From NCBI GenBank assembly GCA_007570785.1, contig ML660201.1, positions 50,676,401 to 50,740,400 on the forward strand: DNA of 64,000 nt, written 5' to 3'. The stretch is from Antilocapra americana. Taxonomy: Eukaryota; Chordata; Mammalia; Artiodactyla; Antilocapridae. Within the stretch, counting starts at the first letter, position 1; each line of letters opens with the position of its first letter. Position numbers and translations under genes: made by a program. Of the stretch, positions 33,447 through 44,110 are shown one piece after another. Below the pieces are notes generated by a model. The model saw only the letters and a list, made by a program, of their open reading frames with translations, was not told the DNA's origin and made no database searches.

Positions 33447-34109
33447 CCCAAACTTCTCTTCTAAAACAAGTTGTTTGTTTGTTTGTTTGTTTTTAAAAAG
33501 CAAGTGATGGGATGATAACTACAGTACAGCGCTATTTTTATATAATGTAAACAACACACACCAAAAACATGTTTACTAGGTGTATATAGACATACGCAAA
33601 TGGAAAGAAAGACACCTCGGAAAGGACACACAGCAAACTTCCTGTTTGCTAAGGGGAGGAGGAGTGAGGATTACATCTGGAAGATCAAAAGGAGCATCTG
33701 TCTTAAATATTGTGATAGTTTACAAGGAGTAAATACCAGAAATACTCGGGTAATTAAGGGTAATTTTTAAAGAGGAAAAACGAAGGAAAACAAAATAAAG
33801 AAAGGAGAAGGAGGGAGAAAAAAGGCAGGTAAAAAGAGAAGACAGAGGGTTAGAGAGAAAGCGATGGAGTGGATGGCAGAGGAGAACAGCAGGGGGCAGG
33901 ACTCCCCAGGGCCCGTCTTCTCCCAGCTGCCAAGATGTTCCCGACCCACGTCAGCTGGGGCAGGCAAGTTGCAGCCCCAGGGCCCTGCAGTGTTGGCTCC
34001 CATTAAGATGTCAGTTTTCTGCTGGCTCCTGCCTGCCCTGGCCCCGGCCTCTGGTGGAAGCTTTCTTTATCCCCCTTATCAGTGAGAACCAGCGAGGACC
34101 ACATCCCTG
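33447..34109. other. Unique sequence with (TTTG)n and purine-rich tract
   Basis: (TTTG)4 at about 33472-33491. An A/G-rich tract runs at 33770-33900. A CTCF-like core is at 33887-33900. No gene seen. Confidence 0.5.
33887..33900 (+). promoter_or_regulatory. CTCF-like core motif
   Basis: 'cagcagggggcagg' matches the CTCF core CCANNAGGGGGCAG except for a C-to-G change at the second conserved C. Motif match only. Confidence 0.35.
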
Positions 34110-34335
34110 GCCCCAGGCCTGGCCCACTGATTGCAGATTGTTTCTGAAGGAGCATTCTGCAGTGGGCTTTCCCTCTCCAGGGACTATTCTAGGAATGTCA
34201 ACAGCTTCTGTTCAGAATAAAAATGCTGAATCCATCGCTCTCATAAATAAGATAGTGTGATTAGCTGCCATTCTGATGGCAGATAATGAAAGCAGAGCAG
34301 GCGTTTGCTGCTTCTGGATTTCTGAAGATAGAGAC
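34110..34335. promoter_or_regulatory. Candidate conserved non-coding element E
   Basis: AT-rich, repeat-free block with 'ctgattgcagattg', 'aaaaatgctgaatccatcg', 'gtgattagctgccattctg' and 'ggcagataatgaaag'. It has GATA- and homeodomain-like words. Inference. Confidence 0.35.
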
Positions 34336-34737
34336 AGATGGATGGGTGCCAGTGCCCTCATGGGGCATCCACTCCATGCCAGGGTTTGAGTGCCATGAAC
34401 TCCTCCGGCCCTCTCAGCAGACTCTCCTGGGTCGTCACGGCTGCACCTTGTAACAGAGGAAGAAACTGTGGCCCGGGGAGGTCGCTGAGCCCGGGTCGAC
34501 TGTCAGATGCCCACAGCTGAGACTGACACTCAGCTCCATCCTGACAGTGACTGACTCTCATGCCCGCCAAGAGGCAGGGTTTTCACTTCCAGGAGTGCTC
34601 GCGGAGAAAGTCGGGATTTTCAGGACTCTGAGCCCTACTCATGCCTGGTCTGTCCCAGGGAGCAGCAGGCAGGTCCTTAAGAATCTGCCACTTGAGTGAG
34701 ACAAGAGCCCATAGTCTTCATGTGTGTTTGTCTCTTC
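34336..34737. other. Unique sequence, nothing recognised
   Basis: No supported feature. Confidence 0.5.
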
Positions 34738-34950
34738 GGGCTTTCCAGGCTAGTAGGAAAGAATCCGCCTGCAATGCGGGAGACGTGCGTTCGATCCCTG
34801 GGTCCCCAGGAAGATGCCATGGAGGAGGGCATGGCAACCCACTCCAATGTTCTTGCCTGGAGAATTCCATGGGCAGGGGAGCCTGGCGGGCTACAGTCCA
34901 TGGAGCCACAAAGAGTTGGACACGACCGAGCAACTGAGCAAGCATACACT
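34738..34950 (+). mobile_element. Bov-tA-type SINE
   Basis: Sense copy with head 'gggctttccaggctag', B box 'gcgttcgatccctgg' and tail 'gttggacacgaccgagcaac'. It retains many CpGs, so it is relatively young. A possible 7-bp TSD 'tctcttc' is at 34731-34737 and 34951-34957. Confidence 0.9.
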
Positions 34951-34959
34951 TCTCTTCAA

Positions 34960-35570
34960 CAGATATTTAGTGAGCACTTCCTGTGTGCCGAGCACTGAGC
35001 TGTGTGCCCATCCCTGACCTCACAGAGCTTACAGTCAAGCCGGAGAGAGAGAGGATGAAACCAGTACTTAGGCAACCCAGCATGTCTATGATGGACCCAA
35101 CCAGGGAACATGACCGGGCCAGGAGGGCTGGACTCATTCTGCTGACATCCAAGCAGAAACCAGCATGGTACAGGTGAGTCCACAGAGAAGAGGGTAAGGG
35201 AGCAGTGTTCTTGGCAGAGGGAACAACCATGTGTACGGGCCCAGAGGTGGGAACCTCTTGATGAGTGCTGAAGGATGTCTCACAAGGCTGGATGTCCACA
35301 AGGAGCATGGAAGGAACCCAGAGGCCCCAGTGCCCTGCCCTGGGAGCAGATGTTAACGAAGTCTCAGCGGGTATTGAGCCGATATTGTGTGCAAGGCTCC
35401 TGGAGGGCAATCCCCACTCCCACCGAAGGGAGATTGGTGAGTACCTGAGGGGAGGCAGGAACAAGATCTCTGTGGGAATTGGAGCAGAAGGAATTCTATG
35501 CAGCTGGGTGAAAGTCAGACAAGATTCTTGGAGATGGTGGCATTAGGGGCTGCCTTCAACCCTCAAGTAG
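34960..35570 (+). mobile_element. Old interspersed repeat, family not named
   Basis: Starts with an L2/MIR-like 'agtgagcacttcctgtgtgc' word. It then shows the module family of 40-545 ('agagggaacaaccatgtgta', 'ggagcatggaagg', 'gagattggtgagt', 'gagatggtggcatta'). Family unnamed. Confidence 0.45.
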
Positions 35571-35703
35571 AGTCTTTTGAGTCGGGTAGAGAAGAGCTTG
35601 CCAATGGCACCTGAATAATTGGAGCATTCCCCACACACCAGAACAGGAGCTAGCTTTCTCCCAGCAGTGTGGTCAGGTAGAAGCTATGGCTATTGTTATT
35701 TTT

Positions 35704-36052
35704 TAAAAACATTTCTTTCTTTATTGCACCAGGTCTTGGGGTTTCCCAGGTGGTGGTGGTGGTAAGGAGCCCCCCTGCCAATGCAGGTAGATGTAAGAGA
35801 TGTGGTTAGATCCCTGGATCAGGAAGATTCCTGGAGGGGAGAATGGCAACCCACTCCAGTATTCTTGCCTGGAGAATCCCATGGACAGAGGAGCCTGGTG
35901 GGCTACAGTCCTCGGGGCCATACAGAGTTGGACACGACTGAGCAGCTCAGCACACCCACACCAGCTCTTAACTCCCACACCAGGGATGGAACCCGGGCTC
36001 CCTGCATTGGGAGTGTGGAGTCTAAGCCACTGGACCAATGGGGAAGTTCCTG
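35704..36052 (-). mobile_element. CHR-type SINE split by a Bov-tA
   Basis: Left part 35704-35737 ('atttctttctttattgcacc') and right part 35959-36052 ('gggatggaacccgggctcc', 'taagccactggaccaatg') are one antisense CHR element, interrupted by a Bov-tA. Confidence 0.8.
35738..35958 (+). mobile_element. Bov-tA-type SINE nested in CHR, with 11-bp TSD
   Basis: Sense copy. The TSD is 'caccaggtctt' (35727-35737) and 'caccagctctt' (35959-35969). The head carries a short (GGT)n run at 35751-35764. Confidence 0.9.
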
Positions 36053-36140
36053 TAGCTATTGTTGTTATTCCCATTCTATAGATGAGGAAACTGAAGCCCA
36101 GGAATGTGAAGTCACTTTCCAAGGTCTGTCTAGCTCCGCA
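36053..36140 (-). mobile_element. MIR SINE fragment
   Basis: 'cattctatagatgaggaaac' and 'aatgtgaagtcactttccaa' in antisense order. Confidence 0.75.
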
Positions 36141-36386
36141 GACTGCACATAACCCATAGACTGGACGCTGTGAAGGAATGTTATCGGGCCATGTCCTTGG
36201 GACAGGCTCTGTCTGCGCGGAGCACAGCCTGCTCCTTACATTTGGGGGGATGTCTGTTTGGAAGCAGCAGTCTGTCAGTGTTTCGGTGTTGAGTTTAGCA
36301 CAGTGGGACATGAACAAATATTTGAACGTTCAGCAAAGACGACCTGCCCTAGCATGGTTCAAGGCCCGGGTAACAAAATGATCTTC

Positions 36387-37138
36387 AGTTCACTTCAGTT
36401 ACTCAGTCGTGTCCCACTCTTTGTGACCCCATGGACTTCAGCACACCAGGCTTCCCTGTCCATCACCAACTCCTGGAGCTTGCTCAGACTCCTGTCCGTC
36501 AAGTTGGTGATGCCATCCAGTCATCTCATCCTCTGTCGTCCCCTTCTCCTCCTGCTTTCAACCTCTCTCAGCATCAGGGTCTTTCCCAATAAGTCAGTCC
36601 TTTGAATCAGGTGGCCAAAGTGTTGGAGCTTCAGCTTCAGCATCAGTCCTTCCAATGAATATTCAGGATTGATTTCTTTTGAGATTGACTGGTATGATCT
36701 CCTTGCAGTACAAGGGGCTCTCAAGAGTTTCTCCAACACCACAGTTCAAAAGCATCAGTTCTTCAGTGCTCAGCTTTCTTTATGGTCCAACTATCTCATC
36801 CATACATGACCACTGGAAAAACCATAGCATTGACTAGACGGACCTTTGTCGATAAAGTAATGTCTCTGCTTTTTAATATGCTGTCTAGGTTTGTCATAGC
36901 TTTTCTTCCAAGGAGCAAACATCTTTTAATTTCTTGGCTGCAGTCACCATCCACAGTGATTTTGGAGATGAAGGAAATAAATTCTGTCACTGTTTCCATT
37001 TTTATCCCTATCTATTTTCCATGAAGTGATGGGACTGGATGCTGTGATCTTAGTTTTTTTGAATGTTGAGTTTTAAGTCAGCTTTTTCATCCCCCTCCTG
37101 CACTTTCATCAAGAGGCTCTTTGGTTCCTTTAGGGCCA
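36387..37138 (-). mobile_element. BovB LINE with perfect 16-bp TSD
   Basis: About 750 bp of antisense BovB reaching 'gaatgttgagttttaagtca'. The minus strand gives ORF2 words ([40 protein letters not shown]) in separate frames. The TSD 'taacaaaatgatcttc' is exact at 36371-36386 and 37139-37154. It interrupts a unique block (36300-36370 / 37155-37330). Confidence 0.97.
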
Positions 37139-37154
37139 TAACAAAATGATCTTC

Positions 37155-37320
37155 CATCCCATTATCTCCCGCGAGGCTTATTGTGGTTTATCAGGTGATT
37201 AGGCACATTAATGGGCTGGCTCTTTTGCTAGTGGAGGAATTCCTTGCATGGAGGGGGGTGTGGTTAAGGTAATAGTACCATTTCTGAAAACAAAACACAA
37301 AGCCTTGTTTCTCTAAGGGG
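37155..37320. promoter_or_regulatory. Candidate conserved non-coding element F
   Basis: Repeat-free block with RUNX-like 'tgtggttta' and 'tgtggttaa', plus 'ggtgattaggcacattaatg'. The left half of the ancestral block appears to lie before 36370, displaced by the BovB insertion. Confidence 0.35.
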
Positions 37321-37537
37321 GATATTTTCTTAGGTCACAGAGAGGCTTAGTCTTACTAGAGCTTCAGAGAAGCTGGTGGAGGGAATTCTGTCGTCCAGGG
37401 AGACAGAGTCTGTTCTGAGCAGCCGAAGGGATCAGGCGGAGGCCTGGGTGAGGCTTGGGGAACAGACTCAGGGATGGCCCTTCCTCCTGAACCCCTCACC
37501 CCTTGCAGTGGCAGATTGTTACTGTGGTTTGATTACT

Positions 37538-37707
37538 CATGGACCGCAGCCCACCAAGATCCTCTGTCCATGGGATTTCCCAGGCAAGAATGCTGGAGTG
37601 GGTAGCCATTTCCTTCTCCAGGGGATCTTCCTGACCCAAGGATCAAAACTGCATCATCTCCTGCACTGGCAAGTGGATTCTTTACCCCTGAGTCACCAGG
37701 GAAGCCT
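37538..37707 (-). mobile_element. Bov-tA-type SINE, truncated
   Basis: Antisense: 'catggaccgcagcccacc', 'ccaggcaagaatgctggagt', reversed head 'ttacccctgagtcaccaggg'. The terminal tail is missing. Confidence 0.85.
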
Positions 37708-37734
37708 AAGGAATGGCAGAAGGGAGGTGCCAGC

Positions 37735-37870
37735 TCTTTAACTTACAGGTGAGGCAACTGGGGCTCAGAGAGTGAAAGGGACTTGCCAAAGCACACACAG
37801 AGGGCTGGTGATAGATTTGAGTATCCTGACCCACCCCTGTCAAATCAGGTCTCTACCCACAGCATCACCC
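37735..37870 (-). mobile_element. MIR SINE fragment
   Basis: 'cttacaggtgaggcaactgg', 'agagagtgaaagggacttgc', 'gccaaagcacacacagagg' in antisense order. Confidence 0.7.
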
Positions 37871-38150
37871 GTGGCCTCACAAGGGGTTAACCAGGGTGTC
37901 AGGGAAGCCCTGGAGACAAGACTGATGAACTTGATGGCACAGAATGCTGGCTTTGGAGGCGTGAATGGCGATTCCAGCCCTGCTCTTCTACTCTGTGACT
38001 TTGGGCCTCTGACTGTCTCTGTTCCCCGAGTTGTCAGTGATGAGCACCAAGTAGTGTTCCAAAATACAGCTAGTGGTTATCACCTTCCTGGCTCTGCTAC
38101 AAGGTAGCCAAATGCTGGCAGGCAAGGTACTTCTTCTCTCTGGACCTCAA

Positions 38151-38600
38151 TTTTGTTGTTGTTTAGTCACTAAGTCACGTCCAACTCTTTGCAACCCCTT
38201 GGGCTGCAGCACGCCAGGCTTCCCTGTCCTCCACTATTTCCTGGAGTTTGCTCAAACCCATGCCCATTGAGTCAGTGATGCCATCCAACCATTGCATCCT
38301 CTGTTGTTCCCTTCTACTCCCTTCAGTCTTTCTCAGCATCAGAGTCTTTTCCCATGAATTGACTCTTTGTATCAGGTGGCCAAAGTATTGGAGCTTCAGC
38401 TTCAGCATCAGTCCCTGAATATTCAGGGTTGATTTCCTTTAGGATTGACTGGTTTGATCTCCTTGCAGTCCAAGGGACTCTCAAGAGTCTTCTCCAGCAC
38501 ACAGTTCACAAGCTTCGGTTTTTGGTGCTCAGCAGTCTTTATGGTTCAACTCTCACGTCTGCACCTGACTACTAGAAAAAGCACAGCTTTGGCCATACAA
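38151..38600 (-). mobile_element. BovB LINE, 5' truncated, inside a MIR
   Basis: Antisense 3' end with minus-strand ORF2 tail words ([20 protein letters not shown]). A 7-bp direct repeat 'acctcaa' flanks it at 38144-38150 and 38601-38607. A MIR-like text ('ctctggacctcaa' ... 'catttctaaaataaaaat') continues across. Confidence 0.9.
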
Positions 38601-38804
38601 ACCTCAACGTATCCATTTCTAAAATAAAAATATTTGACTAGGTAGTATCTCAAGGCCATCTCCAGTCTGCTGCCTTGTAAGTCTATGACTCAGAGAACTG
38701 CCCCGAGTCAAGGGAAGGGAGGGTTCTACCACCACAATATTAACAATAGTCATTTCAGTCGTGTATTGAGTGCCCACTGTTAGGTGCTGCTTCTCCCTTC
38801 ACGC

Positions 38805-39122
38805 CAGGTCTACAATATTGCGACAGCCACCTCCTGGCCTCCCAGCTTCCAGTCCTCTCTTCTTTAATCCACCATGCATACCTGGGCTGTCTCAGCCGTC
38901 TTCAACCCTCCCTTACTCTCTGCTTTAGCACATTCAGTGGCTCCCCAGAGCCACCCCCACCCCCCAGGTGAGGTCCAATTCCTCCATATGGTGGTGAAGC
39001 CTTCCATGCTCAGGCCCTGCCCTCTCTAATGGAATCTCGTACCAGCTGTGTTGTCTCCTTGTCCAGTCCTCCCCCGTGTCTTGTCTCAGAGGTGCTCAAT
39101 GAACATTTGTTGACTGAGTGAA
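38805..39122 (-). mobile_element. L2 LINE 3' region fragment
   Basis: 'cattcagtggctccccagag', 'ccttccatgctcaggccctg' antisense. The final 'ctcaatgaacatttgttgac' word is the L2 3' terminus type in the opposite sense. Confidence 0.6.
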
Positions 39123-40286
39123 CACATGGGTGAAATGTTTCTCTCCATTAGGCTACGCAAACTTTAGTCATTTGCAGACCAGCCGCAAGAGTTTTGCAAA
39201 AATCTGTGCATTGTGCCTATTTTTATTTACTTAAGTATTTTCCTTTTTTAGATTAAATAAATGTATCTGAAAAGGAAACCATACATCATACTGTAACTAG
39301 AAGATCAGTATTACTCGCCAGAAATAGGTCTCCACTAAAATAGATACAAGGACAGATGAGCACTGTGTTCAGTTCTAACTAGATATGGCTGTCTACGAGG
39401 GCTGCAGGCCTAGGGCTTCTCTCTCTCTCAGTTAACATGGGATGGCTCAGAACCGCGAGAGGTGTTAGAGGCAAAGGAGCACCATCTTGGGACTTACCCT
39501 TGGACAGCAATCACAAGATGCTACAGGGGATGGAGCATGCCAAGTTATTTCACCCCACTGAAAATTATCCTATCGCCAGTGGTTGCTGCCCACATTTGGG
39601 GAACTCTGCTAACAGAGCCCATGGCTCTAGCCCACAAGGGATGCCTGTGAATTCTCTGGAAGACTTCAACTGGGCTTTTAGGGAGGACATGGAGATGGTG
39701 CCTTGGCCATTTCAATTCTATAGTACCGGGTCCTTTATCTGAAGCCGCCCCTGCACAGCAGACAGACAATCCTCAGAACTCCACTGAGATAAGAGTTTGC
39801 TGTCTGAAGCCGTCTGCCTGGCAGAATAATGAGTTCCCCATCACTGGAGAGGTGCAGACAGATGCTAGACAGTTATGGGCAGGTGGGGTGGGAGGGGAGG
39901 CGGGGAGCAGGGGCTGTAATGGAGATAAATCAAGCATCAGATGACCGGTCTATGAAACTGACCTGACAGCCAGACAGACTTTCTTTTCGTAAGTAGGCAA
40001 AACACATTTAGAGCAATGAAAATAGAGGTGAGTTAACTTCTGAACAGAAGCTCAGAAACAAAGAGAGATGATTGTAAGAGAGACTTGAGGGAAGAAGGGG
40101 GAATGGAAATGGTTATTATAATTAGTTTCTCTGATAATGTTTTCTGTTTCTCAATTCTTCAGGACTATTTTGGTTTTAAGCAACATAAACTGAACTCAAA
40201 CCTCCAGGGATAGGCAATACTCATCAGTTCTGTCCCTTCCCCATCTCTCAGTTCTGCCTTCCTCTGTGTGGGCTCCACTTTCAGAT
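39123..40286. other. Unique sequence, nothing recognised
   Basis: About 1.2 kb repeat-poor. A 101-codon plus frame (39437-39742) has no domain features. Confidence 0.5.
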
Positions 40287-40297
40287 ATGACCGCTCA

Positions 40298-40672
40298 GTT
40301 CAGCTCAGTAAATTGCTCAGTCTTGTCTGACTCTGCGACCCCATCGACTGTAGCATGCCAGGCTTCCCCGTCTGTCACCAACTCCTGGAGCTTACTCAAA
40401 CTCATGTCCGTTGAGTCAGTGATGCAATCCAACCATCTCATCCTCTGTCTTTCCCTTCTCCTGCCTTCAATCTTTCCCAGCATCAGGGTCTTTTCCAATG
40501 AATCAGTTCTTCACATCAGGTGGCCAAAGTATTAGAGCTTTAGCTTCAGCATCCTGAATATTCAAGACTGATTTCCTTTAGGATGGGCTGGTTTGATCTC
40601 CTTGCAGACCCAAGGGACTCTCAAGAGTCTTCTCCAACACCACAGTTCAAAAGTACCAATTCTTTGGCGCTC
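40298..40672 (-). mobile_element. BovB LINE, 5' truncated, with TSD
   Basis: Antisense 3' end. The minus strand at 40295-40498 encodes [20 protein letters not shown] and the C-terminal tail. The TSD is 'atgaccgctca' (40287-40297) and 'atgacctgctca' (40673-40684), one base inserted. A small internal deletion joins 'cagcatc' to 'ctgaatattc'. Confidence 0.95.
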
Positions 40673-40733
40673 ATGACCTGCTCAAGGAATGACAAAACTC
40701 GCTACCAGCAGCTCCAGGCTTAGGAACTGTAGC

Positions 40734-40946
40734 TGTTGTTGTTTAGTCACTCAGTTGTGTCTGGCTCTTTGCAACCCCATGGACTATAGCCCTCCAGGCT
40801 CCTCTGTCTATGGAATTCTCCAGGCAAGAATACTGGAGTGGGCTGCCATTTCTTAATCCAGGAAATCTTCCCAACCCAGAGATTGAATCTGCACCTCCTG
40901 CATTGGCAGGCGGGGTATTTACCACTGAGCCACCAGAGAAGCCCCC
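40734..40946 (-). mobile_element. Bov-tA-type SINE
   Basis: Full antisense copy from 'gttgttgtttagtcactcag' to 'gagccaccagagaagcccc'. Confidence 0.9.
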
Positions 40947-41820
40947 ACCATGTCTGAGCTCTTTCCAAATCCGAGGTCAACAGCCTCTCAAGCTCACCTG
41001 GCTGCTCAGAAGTGCTCAGGAGGGGCTTGGCAAAGGCTTCTCCTGAGGTCCTAGCAGTGGGCTGGGGCTGGCTTACGGGTGGGCATGGCCCCTTGGCCAG
41101 GGGAACGTGGCCCATGGGCCTGGGCAGCTGCTCTGGGTGGGCCCCCATGAGCGATCAGCCACACATATTTCTTAAGCTCAGTCTGCCTGAAGGTTGCTTT
41201 CCCAGGCCTGGAAGAAATCAGTGTGTGAACAAGACTGCTGGAGGCCAAGACCTCGGACAGCTCTCCAGTCGGACTATGAGGAAGCCCACGCCACCTGCCA
41301 CTGGGTGGACGCACTCATGTGCTTCAAGCATTTGGGGGAGCCCTCAACTGGTTTTAACCTGTGCCCACAAGCCACATAGACCCTTAGACGTCACTCAGCA
41401 CCAAGGCCCTCGCCAGGCCCCAGTCATCCCCAGACGGGCCCTTCTTCCTGCCGTGGCAGTCTGCTTCCTCCTCCCAAGGCTGGATTGTGGAGCAGGAGCC
41501 CAGCCTCTCAGATTCCCTCTGGCCTCGAGGCCCCTTAAGTACATACAAGGATTCTGTGGTGGAGATTAAACTTCCGTCTGACAGTTCTTTTAGCCAAAGT
41601 CCCAGGAAGAATTCTCATCAACCCAGGACCCATCACATGTTCCTCCCAGTGAGGTCGGGGTGATGTGAGATGGCTATTCCTGGGTCACAGGCCATCTCTG
41701 AAAGGAGGAAACCCCATCCAACCAGATGAATGCAAACGGAGAAGAGGAAGTCCCCAAATCAAAACCGAGGAGCTGTCACCCAAACTGAAATGAATGTCAG
41801 GCAAGAAAAAAATAGCTTTT
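40947..41820. other. Unique sequence, no gene recognised
   Basis: A 185-codon plus frame (41012-41569) is the longest non-island frame on the plus strand here. It shows no domain, repeat or signal features, and the minus strand is also open in part. Confidence 0.5.
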
Positions 41821-41831
41821 GCTACCCTCAT

Positions 41832-42410
41832 CAGTTCAGTTCGGTTCAGTTGCTCAGTCATGTCCAACTCTGCGACTCCATGAACTGCAGCATGTCAGGC
41901 CTCCCTGTCCATCACCAACTCCCGGAATCCACCCAAACTCATATCCATTGAGTCGGTGAGGCCATCCAACCATCTCATCCTCTTTCGTTCCCTTCTCCTC
42001 CTGCCCTCAATCTTTCCCAGCATCAGGGTCTTTGCATCAGGTGGCCAGAGTATTGGAGTTTCAGCTTCAACATCAGTCCTTCCAATGAACACCCAGGACT
42101 GATTTCCTTCAGGATGGACTGGTTGGATCTCCTTGCAGTCCAAGGGGCTCTCAAGAGTCTTCTCCAACACCACAATTCAAAAGCATCAATTCTTCTGCGC
42201 TCAGCTTTCTTTATAGTCCAACTTTCACATCCATACATGACTACTGGAAAAACCATAGACTTGACTAGACGGATCTTTGTTGGCAAAGTAATGTCTCTGC
42301 TTTTTAATATGCTGTCTAGGTTGGTCATAACTTTCCTTCCAAGGAGTAAGCATCTTTTAATTTCATGGCTGCAGTCACCATCTGCAGTGATTTTAGAGCC
42401 CAATAGTTTA
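41832..42410 (-). mobile_element. BovB LINE, 5' truncated, with TSD
   Basis: About 580 bp antisense. The minus strand from 42410 down to about 42025 keeps a long open ORF2 tail ([51 protein letters not shown]). It is one of the least damaged copies here. TSD: 'gctaccctcat' (41821-41831) and 'gttaccctcat' (42411-42421). Confidence 0.95.
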
Positions 42411-42421
42411 GTTACCCTCAT

Positions 42422-42760
42422 AACCCTGCTCAAATCTGTGCCCCGCATTTCCATCCAGACAGCATCTGTCCATCCTTTGGCCATTGGTTCAAATGGCATT
42501 TCCTTGAGGAAACCTCTCCCAACCATCCCAAGCTGGACTGGGGTGGATTCTGGTTGGATCCCAAACTGAAGGTGTGTTCCTGGCAGAGCTTGTCTGCCTG
42601 GGCTTGTGTGGTTATTTGACAGAAGCCTGTCTCCCACCCTCCACCAGGACCACCTAGGGGTCTGTGACCTGTCTTGTTCCCCATACTGTCTCCAGGGCTC
42701 AGGACAGTGCCTGGCAAGTAGGAGGAATTCAACAGACACTGAAGTACAGGTGGAGTCACA
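42422..42760 (-). mobile_element. L2 LINE fragment
   Basis: 'gcatttccttgaggaaacct' and 'gacagtgcctggcaagtagg' match the L2 3' region in order. Diverged. Confidence 0.5.
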
Positions 42761-42900
42761 GCATGGGAGCTGGTGACCAGTGATGGAAGAGAATGGACCA
42801 GTCAAGGAAGATATCAGGATTCCATGCTTGTGGGTGAGAATGTGGGAAAGGGGCAGGAGCAGTTAGGGTCACCTTTAGGAGACCCCATAATGGATGACAG

Positions 42901-43124
42901 GCTTGCGTGTGTGCTAAGTCGCTAAGTTGTGTCCAACTCTTTGTGACCCATGGACTGTAGCCTGCCAGGCTCCTCTGTCCATGGGATTCTCCAGGCAAGA
43001 ATACTGGAGTGGGGTCACTACACCCTCCTGCAGGGGATCTTCCCCACCAAGGGATGGAACCTGTGTCTTCTGCAGCACCAGCATTGCAGGCAGATTCTTT
43101 GAAACTGAGCCACCGGGGGAGCCC
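42901..43124 (-). mobile_element. Bov-tA-type SINE with TSD
   Basis: Full antisense copy. Flanking direct repeat 'atggatga' at 42890-42897 and 43125-43132. It is the last ruminant-specific element before the CpG island. Confidence 0.9.
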
Positions 43125-43132
43125 ATGGATGA

Positions 43133-43929
43133 TGGGGTGGGGGCCAACATGGGGTGGTGGGTGGCAAGTCTATCAGCAAATGCCAGCCCTGAGGCCAGAG
43201 AGAGGATGCAAAGAGTAGGCTAGAGGGAGGAGATCTTTTCTTCGAGTCCTTGGGGGAACTTGGAGGGAAGGGCAGTCTTGACCCCATTACCAGGAGTCTT
43301 TGTGAAAGGGGTCAGGGGTCAAGGGGAGGGGAGGGAGGCCTCAGGCACCGGGTGAGCATTGACTGGGAAAGAGGTGTCTCTGGGGAGGGCCTCCCCAAGA
43401 CCTGGAAGGAGGGTGGGTATCTGGGGGGGCGGGTGTTATGCTCAGCTCCCATCCCTGGGTGTTGCTCCAGGCTGTGTTTCCCTTCTTAATCACCTGTGTA
43501 TCCATCTGTCCATCCACACACTGAGCCGGTTCACCATCCCACCCCTTCTCTGGCAGCAGACAGGGAGTCCTCCTCAAGCCGCACCTGCCTGCCACGTGCA
43601 CGCATCCAGCCTGGGACCCTGAGCCTGGGCGCTCCTGCTCAAAAACTTCCCGGTGTTAGCAGTCATGGGGGCGAGGGGGTGCTGCCCCTGGGAGGAGAGC
43701 AGAGACGGGGCAGGGGCGCACCCTCCATCCCAACCCCTAAGGGGGCCTGGCGACCTACGGGGAAAGAAGAAGGTGACAGAGAAGAGAGACCGAAACAGAC
43801 CATCAGAAGCAGATCGGCAGGGCTGGGAGGAGAAAAGCCCCGAGGGAAACCCTTATGGCAAAGGACTGGGACACAGAGACCCAGACAGCAGGTCGAGCCG
43901 GGGAAGAGGCCATCAGACGGAAGGCAAAG
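43133..43929. other. Promoter-upstream unique sequence, no gene recognised
   Basis: Repeat-free. From about 43757 the plus strand becomes strongly purine-rich, merging into the G-rich flank of the CpG island. Confidence 0.6.
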
Positions 43930-44110
43930 GAAGAAGGAGCGTGAGGCGGGGCGGGGGGAGAGGGGAGCGGGCGAGGCGGGTGGGGCGGGGCGGAGAAGAG
44001 AGAAGAAAAGGGGAGGACGGCGGGGAGACAGGGGAGGTAGGGAGAGAGGAACGGGAAGCGGGAGACGGGAGAGAGGAGGCCCGGAGGGGAAGGGAGGGGG
44101 CGGGACGAAG
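43757..44110 (+). promoter_or_regulatory. Purine/G-rich strand-asymmetric tract
   Basis: The plus strand is overwhelmingly A/G, with many GGG and GGGG runs (for example 'gcggggggagaggggagcgg' at 43951-43970). It contains several sets of four G-runs within G-quadruplex spacing and a polypurine character suited to triplex formation. Structure is inferred. Confidence 0.7.

Noticed and set aside
41832..42805. 260-codon minus frame as a reverse-transcriptase-like host gene
   Set aside because: It is the BovB ORF2 C-terminus plus chance extension into an L2, flanked by a TSD. It is a truncated retrotransposon.
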